Positions 56,012-64,000 of a stretch of DNA of 64,000 nucleotides are shown here, piece after piece. A program made the position numbers and the translations under genes. Within the stretch, counting starts at the first letter, position 1, and every line of letters begins with the position of its first letter. The DNA is from Lichina pygmaea (Eukaryota > Ascomycota > Lichinomycetes > Lichinales > Lichinaceae), in NCBI GenBank assembly GCA_963422465.1, contig OY730171.1:1736001-1800000 (forward strand). The letters run 5' to 3'. The notes beneath the pieces were generated by a model. The model ran no database searches, was not told the origin of the DNA, and worked only from the letters and a program-made list of their open reading frames with translations.

Positions 56012-59000
56012 CTAGGTATTGGATTGGGAATAGTGGAGTTTGAAAGCTAGATTAAACTGGTTTAGTCTTTTCAAAGACATAAACCAGTACAAGAACTTCT
56101 GTAGTAGCTCTGGGTTTGAAATAATAGTGGTGAAGTCTTGGGGATTAAAAAAGACTTGTTGTCTTTGTCTTGAATAAAGAGAGCATGAAGAGGTGATATG
56201 TTTTGCAGTTTCTTCTGCTTGGCCACACACACATAGTGGGGTAGGGAAGTCAGGAACTCCAGCTCTGAAAAGAAAACTTGCCAGACTAATTCTTCCAGTC
56301 CTGATTTGCAGTAGCAGACTTGCCTCAGCTTTCTGTAACTCTTTGTAGAGCTTCAGATTGTTTTTGTGTGGCTTTTGACAGAAAGTCTGCCAGCCTGGAT
56401 AGCTTCTTCTTTTCTTCTCTTCCCATTGGTCTTCCCACTCTTTAGTAAAGAGCTTTTGTAGTTCTTTCTTTGAACTAGCCTGGTTAGTAGTTATTTGACT
56501 TAACCAAGTGAATTTCCACTTAGGAGAGATAGTTGAGGATTCCTTTAAAGGTTTCTTCAAGAGAGAGGCATAGCTGGAAATAGTGGAAAAGATACTGTCA
56601 AGAAAGTATTTGAGAGGGGAGTTTTGAATAGAAGAAAGAAAACAGGCAGTGCGAAATTTAAAGTATAGGTCTAGAGGTAGAAGAAAAAGCTCACTCTCTA
56701 ATAGAAAAGAAGGAGTGGCTTTGAAGGCACCCCCAATAAGTCTTAGGCATCTGTTTTGAAATGAAACAAGAGAAGAGATATTGGAGGATTTTCTTAGAGA
56801 GTTAAACCAGATCCCCACTGCATAGCTCAGTAGAGATCTCAGTATAGCAGTGTACACCAGACATGATGTGTGAACTGGAAAGCCCCAAGTAGAATAGGAA
56901 GTTCTAGAAAGAGAAGAGAGTGCTTTCTGTGCTTTTTGAAGAATAATCCTCTGGTGTTTGTGCCAGTGGAGCTTTGCATCTAGGTACACTCCAAGTACTC
57001 ACACTTCTTCTTTTGGTTTGAGAATCATATTCCCCAGTCTGAGCTTGAGCTGAAGATTGTCTGATCTTCTTCTGGAAAAATGAAGTATTTCATATTTCTC
57101 AGGAGAGAAGACTATTCCATGTCTTGCAGCCCATGATAGACATTTGAGGTGTGTGTTCTTTAACTTCAGAAGGTTACTTTTCAAGGAGTGACCAAAAGCA
57201 AGCAGACTTGTATCATCTGCAAACACCAGGGCAGATACACCAGAAGAGAGAGTATGCACAGTCTCATGCAATTCAGAAATGTAGAATAGAAAAAGAATAG
57301 GGGATAATGGAGAACCTTGAGGAACTCCACAATGAATAGGAATTGAACAAGACTCAGAATCATCAAAGACAAGAGTGGTAGAGCGCTTATCACAGAAGGA
57401 GTAGATCCAGGAAGCTAGCCAGGCAGGTATTCCTTTTCTTTTCAGAATTTGCTGTAGTATCTTGGGGAGAACTCTGTCATAGGCTCCTGAGATATCCAGT
57501 GAGAGTAGGGATGCAACCATGCCTTCCTTCCAGACTTTTTCCACTTGGGAGGTTAGAAGGAAAAGTGCTGCTTCTGTGGATCTTCCTTTCCTAAAGCCCA
57601 TCTAGATATCTGGCAATAGTCCAGCTTCTTCTGCTATCTTGCTTAGTCTGGCTGCAGCAATAGCTTCCATCAGCTTGCCTGTTGTGTTTAGCAGAGCTAT
57701 AGGGCGCCAGGCTTTAGCTTGATTGTAGGTTCCCTTGCCAGGTTTCCTCAAGCAGACTGTTTTTGCACTCTTAAATCTTTCAGGGAAGTACTCCAGTTTC
57801 CAGCATGTTGAAGTCAGAATAGCTAGAGCTTGGCAGAACCTAGACCCCAGAGCTCTCAGAAATCCATTTGGCAGCTTATCTCTCCCTCCTGCTGTGAAAG
57901 GTTTCTTCTTGGCCAGAATTTGCTCCACTTCTTCACATGTTACCTCCTGGGAGAGCTGTATCTCAGAGATAGTCTGGGAGCTTTCTGAGCCTGGTTCTGG
58001 AACTAGAGCTTTTGGAAAGAACTGCTGTGAGAAGGCTTTAGTCTTTTCCTCAAAGGTTTTGGCTATTCCTTCTTGTGTTTCCAGGTCAGGAACCAGAGGA
58101 AGATCAGGAGTCTTGTTGGCTTTGGACTTTCCCCACTTTGCAAGCTTCCAGAACTTTGAAGAGCTGGCCAGCTCATGGATTTGGTGTCTGAAAGTGTTCT
58201 GTTTTCCATCTCTGACTGCCTTTTTCTTGAGCTTAGTTGCTTGCTCAAGTTCCTCTTGACTTGCTTGCCTTTTTTGCACTTTTCTTCTTACTCTTCTTTC
58301 CTCTTTAACCTTGTTTTGGATCTCTTGATTCCACCAGGGAACTGAGTGGCCAGATTGCTTCTGGAGCTGTGTGGATTTGCTTGCTATTTCTTGGAGAAAG
58401 TTGTCAAGATACTCCAAGTACTCATCCACTTCATATTTGTCTTGGAAGTGGAAGGGCAGGTGTAGCTTCTCACACTCTACTCTTGCAAGGTTTGAGTCCA
58501 GTGTTCTCCAGTTTCTTTCTGGTTTCCAGATTTTCCTTGGAGGATCCAGGTCCAGGCAGGTTAGTACAGGTCTGTGGTCAGACCCATGAAAGAACTGAAG
58601 AGCCACTTTAGAGAAAATCAGAGAGTTAGAAAGAGAAGAAGAAATAAAAGACAGATCAATAGCAGAACATAGTTTTTCAGAAAGAGATCTTGCTCTGGTA
58701 GGGGTGAAAGGTGCAATAGCTAAATCCAGATTTAAATCTTTCATTAGGTCTTGAAACTTGTTTGCAGTCTCAGAGTACAGTCTTCTTTTCTTTGACCAGT
58801 CTGGGTGGTGAAGATTTGAGTCTGTGAGAAGAATATGTTATCCTTGTTCTTGTAAAGCATTTTGGAGTAAACAGAGAAGAGCTTCTGATGCCTCTGTGTA
58901 GTTTTCTTGACTTGATAGGGTGAAGTAGAGATTATGTACCCAAAGAGAAGTAGAAGAGTTTTCCAAGTAGATTTCAAGAGAAACAAAGTCTTTATTCCAG

Positions 59001-59254
59001 AAGGTAGGATGAAGAGAAGAGAGTTTCAGATTTTTATTAATAAGAAAAAGTGTTCTGCCAATCTCTGAACAGTAGAGAGGAAGAAAGGAAGAGAAAACAG
59101 TTGAAGTGCTTGTTTCTAGGTGAGGGTTTTTCCAGAGCTCTTGAAGTGCAATAATGTCCACCTCTTGGAGAGCTGAGGTTGCTAGCAGTAGCTCTTGGAC
59201 TGATTGGCTTTTTTGCACATTATACTGGAGAAGTGTCAGCTTTGTGTCTTTCAT
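56012..59254 (-). pseudogene. LINE-D ORF2 (endonuclease-reverse transcriptase), three nonsense changes
   Basis: Starts MKDTKLTLLQYNVQKSQ directly at the ORF1 stop. It runs through the endonuclease (TDSNLHHPDW, GSDHRPV) and reverse transcriptase (MGFRKGRSTEAALFLLTSQV, SLDISGAYDRV, GVPQGSPLSPILFLF, LVFADDTSLLAFG) to the C-terminal knuckle CVCGQAEETAKHITSSC and the end FKLHYSQSNT. Stops occur near 58838 (Q to TAA), 57602 (Q to TAG) and 56999 (R, CGA to TGA). All are C-to-T on the coding strand, two of them in CpA. No frameshift is needed to read the whole length. Confidence 0.88.
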
Positions 59255-60642
59255 GCAGACATCTCAGCATCAAAGATCTTGAAGGAGTTAGCTGGTAGCT
59301 TTCCTCCAGAGTTGGCTGATCTTGAAGAAAGAATTTGCACTTCTGAGAGTGCACCTCTGAGTCTCTCTGAGCTTCTGCTTGGCTCAGCTGTTTTACGTTT
59401 TTTCCCCCCTGGTAGAGACTGAGAGAGAGGGAAAGACATAACTGGGGGGGGTTGTGGAGCTGGAACAGAGGTAGCTGTTGGGATCTCATATTTTCCTGGG
59501 CGTGTGTTCCATGCTTCTCTTGCCTTCTTGGCTGCTTCCTGGCGTACTGGACAGACACTGGCCCAGGCTGGGTGAGCTCCTCTGCAGTTGCAGCATTTTG
59601 GCTTGAGAAGCTGTTCAGGAACTTGGCAGGCTCTCCTTTCATGCTGGCCTCCACAGGCACCACACACAGCTTTGTTCTTGCAGAAGTGTGCTTGGTGCCC
59701 ATAGCCAAAGCACTTGAAACATTGTGCAATAACTGTGTCTGCCAGAAAAGGTTCTGTTTCATGCATCCTGTGCCCCAGCACTAGCCCACTCTCAATCAAA
59801 AGATTGGCTTGTTCAGGGGTAGCCAGATCCAGGTGGAGAGAGGTAACTGGCTTCTTTTGAGCTATAGCCTTCTTAGACCAGTAGGCTCTCAGGATGGTGA
59901 TTTGTTTGCTCAGAGATGGGTTGCTGTTCTGGATTATCTGGCAGGTTTTCTCCAGGTCTTCAGGTTGGATATCTTCTGTTCTGACTCCATGGATCAGAAC
60001 TGGAAATCTCTTGGGCTGGATGGTTGCTTCCTTTGTGAAGATAGCTGATACCCAGGCAGGGTTTTTCTCTAGGAAGACTTTAGTCTCTTGGCTTTCTGTG
60101 TTAATAAGGATATTCTCTGAAGGAAGTTTCCTTACTGCTCTGACCTGCTTGTTGTAGGGGCTGGGTAGTCTGTCTTGAAGAGCCTGGAAAAGCTGGATGT
60201 GAGTTCTATTAGCCATGTCAGGTGGCTGGATACCAGGATGTACAAGAACTTCTTTGAGAATTCTTGCAGGTAGAGGGATTTGTGCTGGAATAGATTTTTG
60301 GACAGCCTGGGCATATGATGGCTTGGCTTCTTGTTTGTCCAGCCGCCTGTTGATATTCTCCAGCTCCTGGAAGATTCTGTTGGTGAGGCCAGTAGAGCTA
60401 GACTGGGCTTCTGTAGGGAAGAAGTTTTTTTTGATATTTTCCCAGCTTTTCAGAATAGATTCTGGGACTGGTTGAGTTTTGATCCAGGAGTCTACTAGTT
60501 TGTAGTCACTCTGGGGAGCTGGTTGGGGGGTAGGAGAGCTGGACTGGGTGCTAGCCAGACTCGGAGCTGGTTGGGAGAGTATAGCTGGTGTAGCTCTGGT
60601 GTTACTTTCTGAAAAGGTGGGTTTTTTCTTCTTGGGAGCCAT
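59251..60642 (-). CDS. LINE-D ORF1, intact zinc-knuckle protein
   Basis: 463 residues, uninterrupted. Basic start MAPKKKKPTFSESNT, a Pro/Ser-rich linker, a helical segment with GLTNRIFQELENINRRLDKQ, a likely RNA-binding fold (PPDMANRTHIQLFQALQDRL, VRAVRKLPSENILINTESQE), then three CCHC-type knuckles: FKCFGYGHQAHFC, CGACGGQHERRAC and CCNCRGAHPAWASVC. The stop overlaps the ORF2 start as ATGA. This layout is that of ORF1 in Tad/I-like elements, where it coats element RNA. Confidence 0.88.
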   Translation of the reverse strand: MAPKKKKPTFSESNTRATPAILSQPAPSLASTQSSSPTPQPAPQSDYKLVDSWIKTQPVPESILKSWENIKKNFFPTEAQSSSTGLTNRIFQELENINRRLDKQEAKPSYAQAVQKSIPAQIPLPARILKEVLVHPGIQPPDMANRTHIQLFQALQDRLPSPYNKQVRAVRKLPSENILINTESQETKVFLEKNPAWVSAIFTKEATIQPKRFPVLIHGVRTEDIQPEDLEKTCQIIQNSNPSLSKQITILRAYWSKKAIAQKKPVTSLHLDLATPEQANLLIESGLVLGHRMHETEPFLADTVIAQCFKCFGYGHQAHFCKNKAVCGACGGQHERRACQVPEQLLKPKCCNCRGAHPAWASVCPVRQEAAKKAREAWNTRPGKYEIPTATSVPAPQPPPVMSFPLSQSLPGGKKRKTAEPSRSSERLRGALSEVQILSSRSANSGGKLPANSFKIFDAEMSA

Positions 60643-61140
60643 GTTAGAGATTGTTTGGCACTGGTTGGGTGTTTCCTGTCTGCAGAGTACTGCCAGAAAG
60701 AAGAGTCACCTGGTTTCCCAGCAGTAATAATCTAGTCCTGGGACCAATCCCCAAGACTAGACTTTCCTGGGCAGCTTTTTCCAACTAAGCTCTGGGCAAA
60801 GCTAGAAGTATTAACCTAGACTAGGGACCAGACCCCCTATCTAGACTTTCCTTGAGCCAAAGACTCTGCTAGCTCCAGAGTCAGTCAGACTCTAACTATT
60901 CCTCTTATCCTAAGACTCTCTCTCTCTGGTTGTGGGTAGATTGCTGGTTGTTGAAGAAGAAGATCGTGGATTCAAGATCACAACTTTTGACAAACAGGTG
61001 TGATTCTCAAAGGTGATGGGTTTTCACCTTAAGGTTTGGGTGGTTTCAGAGAGGAACTCAGCTGTTTTCCAGAACATATGACAAATTGTGGTGTTTGTCA
61101 AAAATGATGGTCCTTGAAGAACGTGGTTCTGGGAAGAGTT

Positions 61141-62939
61141 GTGAGTCCACCTTGAACTCTATCATAAGCTTCTGAGATATCCAGAGAAAGAAGACTGGCT
61201 ACCATTCCTTCCTTCCAGACTTTTTCAACTTGGGAAGTGAGTAGAAATAGTGCAGACTCAGTTGATCTTCCTTTTCTGAAGCCTATCTGGATTTCTGGTA
61301 GTAGGTTTTCTTTCTCAGCCAGTTCACTTAGCTTTGTGGCTGCCAGAGCTTCCATCAGCTTCCCAATTGTGTTGAGAAGTGCTATTGGCCTCCAAGCTTT
61401 GGCATAGCAATAGGATCCTTTGCTAGACTTTCTCAAGCATATTGTTCTGGCTGCTTTGTATCTGTCAGGGAAATATTCTAGCTTCCAGCAGGCCTCCAGA
61501 ACTTTGGCTATCTTTTCATTGAAAGAGTCTCCTAATACCTTTAGAAATCCATTGGGTAGAGTGTCTTTCCCAGGAGCTGTAAAAGGTTTTTTCTTTTTCA
61601 GAATATTGTGGATATCTTCTTTGGAGATTTCCTGAGATAGCTGGTGTTGTTGGTGGTTGGCTGGCTGGTCCTGGGATTCTGGTACTGGCTGGAGAGGTAG
61701 AGGGAAGAACTGGGTTTTGAATACTTCTACCTTTTCTGTGAAAGTTCTGGCAGTTTCTCCATCTTCCTTTGTGAGCTCTGGAACAATTGGAAGTTCTGGT
61801 GGTTTGCCAGCTTTTTCTTTACCCCACTTGGCTATTTTCCAGTGCTTTTGTGTTTCAGCCAGGTTCTGGAGTTGTTCTCTGAATGTCTTTCTTTTAGCAT
61901 TCTTGATCAGGTGTCTCTTTTCCTTTATTACCTTTTCAAGTTTGTAGACTGGTTCTTGGTTTTGGAAGACTTTTCTTCTTAGTTTTCTTTCCTCTTTAAT
62001 TTTCTCTTTAATCTCTTGGTTCCACCAGGGAACAGTGTACTTTGAGTCTCTCAGAGGTCTTGTTGTCTTGTCAGCCAGTTCTTGAAGAGCTTTGTCCAGA
62101 TTCTCCAGATAGCTGTCCACTTCCTCTCTGTTAAGTAGTGGTGGAATAGGGGGAAGATTCTTAGCTTCTTTCTTGACTTGGTCCAGATCTAGTGTTCTCC
62201 AGTTTCTTTGGTGGGTTCTGGCTTTCTTTGGTGTTTCCAGACTTAGAATTGTCTGAACTGGTCTATGGTCTGAACCTGTGTAGAAGTCTAGGTTAATCTG
62301 GGAAGAAATAAAGAAATTAAGAAGTGATATAGAAATAAAAGATAAGTCAATAGCAGAGGAGGGAGGCTCTGCCAGTGTTCTTGCTCTTGTTGGTGTGAAA
62401 GGTACTATTGCCAGCTCTAGTCCTTGATCATCTGTGAGTTCTTTGAACTTAGTAGCTAGTTCAGAGTAGAGTTGGGAGGATTTTGACCAGGATGGGTGGT
62501 GGAGGTTTGAGTCAGTCAGAAGAATATGTTCTCCTTCTTTCTCCAGTGCCTGGGCCAGTACATCCAGTAGAGCTTCTACTGATACTCTGTAGTTTTCCTG
62601 GCTTGTGGGTGTGAAGTACAGGTTATGTACCCAGAACACTTTTGCTTGCACTCTTATCTCCAGTGATGTTAAATCCTTGCTCCAGAACACAGGGGTTATA
62701 GCTGACCTCTGTATTCTTCTGTTGATTAGAACCAGAGTTCTCCCTAACACTTGGTCTTGAAGAGGGTAGAAGGCTGAGAAGACTGTTGAGGTACTTGTTT
62801 CCTGGTATAGATTTCTCCATGGTTCTTGAAGTGCAATCAGATCCACTTCCTGGAGTCTGGGGTTAGCTAGTAGAAGATCTTGACATATCTGGCTTTTCTG
62901 TACATTATACTGGAGAAGGTTGAGAGTTGGTGTACTCAT
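61141..62939 (-). pseudogene. LINE-E ORF2, N-terminal 600 residues, truncated in the reverse transcriptase
   Basis: Starts MSTPTLNLLQYNVQKSQ; one stop-free frame of 1.8 kb. Endonuclease: IALQEPW, LLTDSNLHHPSW, GSDHRPV. Reverse transcriptase start: RPIALLNTIGKLMEALAA, IGFRKGRSTESALFLLTSQV, SLDISEAYDRV. The active-site FADD block is missing because of the junction at 61140. The open frame over this length suggests less RIP damage than in LINE-B. Confidence 0.88.
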
Positions 62940-62945
62940 CAAGCC

Positions 62946-64000
62946 TCTGGGTTAGAATCCACAAGTATCTCAAAAGAGTTTTGTTTTGGAAGATTAGTGG
63001 TAGTCTTCAGGTTTTGCAGAGAGGTTGCTTGAGAGCTAAGTCTTGCACTTGATCTAGTTCTCACCAGCTCTCTCTGTTTTCTTTTCTTCCTATCCTCTCT
63101 ATCAGATAGATTAGGGCCACTTCCAGTATTGGTGGTCTGGCTTGGAGAGAAGATAAAAGTGGAAAAGATGTTTTCTGGAGTAGTGTATCTTCCAGGTCTG
63201 GTGAGCCAGAATTCTCTAGCTTTCTGTGTAGCTTCCTACTTTTTAGGGCAGACTTTTTCCCAAGCAGAGTGCTTCCCTCCACAGTTAGCACATTTGGGAA
63301 CTAGCTTTTCTTGAGGAATTAGGTAATCTCTTCTGGCATGTTTTCCTCTATATGCCAGGCACTGTGCTTGAGCTTGGCAGGTTCTTGCCTGGTGTCCAAA
63401 CTTTGAGCATTTGTAGTATTGGACCACTGATGTATCCAGAAGTGCTGGCTCTACTTCATGGATCATGTGGCCAAGTACAACTCCTCTTTTGATTAGTAGA
63501 TTAGCTTGCTTAGATGTTGCAAGATCTATGTGCAGAGATGTCACAGGTTTCTTGAGAAGTTTGGACTTTCTGGTCCAGTAGGTTCTCAGGATTTTGACCT
63601 GGTTTTCTATACCAGAGTTTTGTCTGAAGATAGTCTTAGTTGTCTCTTCCAGGTTATCTGGGTTAAAGTTCTTTGTTTGAACTCTATGAACCATGACTGG
63701 GAAGATTCTGGAAGAGATCTTAGCTTCTTCAGAGAACACTGCAGAGATCCAGTCTTTGTTCTGTTCTAGTTGGGTCTTGGCTGAGGGAGATTCCAGAAAG
63801 ATGATAATATCACCAGAAGAGAGCTTTCTGACTGCTCTGATATCTTTCTGGCAAGATGTAGAGACTTTGTTCTTGATAGCTTGCACAAGCTGGGAGGGTG
63901 TTCTGTTTCCTGCCTATGCTATTTGGACTCCAGGTCTGATAGTAATCTCACTGAAGATTCTCTGGGGAACTGGAATTTCCTGAACTGTAGTTTTCTGGAC
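62946..64000 (-). pseudogene. LINE-E ORF1, C-terminal part, with one internal stop
   Basis: Open from the window end to 63236: RAVRKLSSGDIIIFLESPS, KKPVTSLHIDLATSKQANLL, then knuckles YKCSKFGHQARTC, a degenerate one with CLAYRGKHARRDY, and CANCGGKHSAWEKVC. A TAG near 63236, probably from CAG, interrupts the frame. The same frame then continues (AREFWLTRPGRYTTPENIFS) to a TGA just before the ORF2 start. The N-terminus is beyond the window. Confidence 0.78.

Larger units (their letters stand above)
55830..61140 (-). mobile_element. LINE-D: full-length 5.3-kb non-LTR retroelement
   Basis: Read on the minus strand: 5' leader (61140 on), ORF1 (60642-59251), ORF2 (59254-56012), a roughly 150-bp 3' UTR and a tail of AAAAT repeats (55830-55860 complement). 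It is complete from end to end with only three nonsense changes, all in ORF2. Flanking sequence differs in kind on the two sides (LINE-C after the tail, LINE-E before the 5' end) and I see no target duplication, so this arrangement is not a simple single insertion. Confidence 0.92.
61141..64000 (-). mobile_element. LINE-E: 5' part of a divergent LINE, cut by LINE-D and by the window end
   Basis: Minus strand. Contains the end and middle of ORF1 (from 64000 to about 62946) and ORF2 from 62939 to 61141. It is about half identical in protein to LINE-C/D and so is a distinct subfamily. ORF2 stops matching within the reverse transcriptase (SLDISEAYDRV), where LINE-D's 5' leader begins. The remaining 3' part is not next to it. 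Confidence 0.88.

Noticed and set aside
35437-64000. Host genes inside the retroelement block
   Set aside because: Every long open frame there belongs to a LINE or a gypsy element; no host-type intron-exon gene was found.

Overview
The window is nuclear DNA of a filamentous ascomycete (Pezizomycotina, most likely Sordariomycetes). Genes have short 44-137 nt GT-AG introns with CTRAC-like branch sites, coding DNA is GC-rich, and the proteins are fungal forms of CDC45, NCL1, MSS116, RPB5 and BFR1. Repeats carry C-to-T changes typical of repeat-induced point mutation (RIP). I cannot name the species from sequence alone.

Positions 1-35.4 kb are gene-bearing. In order: the 3' part of a CCDC124/LSO2-type ribosome-associated protein (+); a simple-repeat-rich gap; CDC45 (-); a chimeric gene (-) joining a kinase-like N-terminus to the C-terminal domain of the tRNA m5C methyltransferase NCL1; the catalytic N-terminal part of NCL1 (+), divergent from the chimera across 169 bp; a GC-rich LINE fragment plus a long terminal-inverted-repeat element that hosts a solo LTR; a PLAC8-family gene (+); mitochondrial helicase MSS116 (+); a small one-pass membrane protein (-); a tiny CYSTM-type gene (+); 4.4 kb without a recognisable gene; a seven-helix membrane protein with a long tail (+); divergent RPB5 (-) and BFR1 (+); and an intron-containing tRNA-Ala(CGC) (-).

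Positions 35.4-64 kb are a block of nested retroelements with no host gene. One LINE (A) starts 53 bp from the tRNA gene and is interrupted by two Ty3/gypsy chromoviruses, each with paired LTRs and a 5-bp target duplication. After it come a piece of an inverted LINE (B), a partial gypsy copy, a stray LTR piece, a nearly full LINE (C, +), a full-length LINE (D, -) and the start of a more divergent LINE (E, -) that runs off the window.

The most unusual observation is NCL1. Methyltransferase core and C-terminal domain, normally one polypeptide, lie on opposite strands as parts of two divergent genes. The layout is what one inversion around a shared bidirectional promoter would give, swapping the 3' ends of two neighbours. 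It is either a real gene-splitting and gene-fusing event or an assembly error, and long reads would decide.
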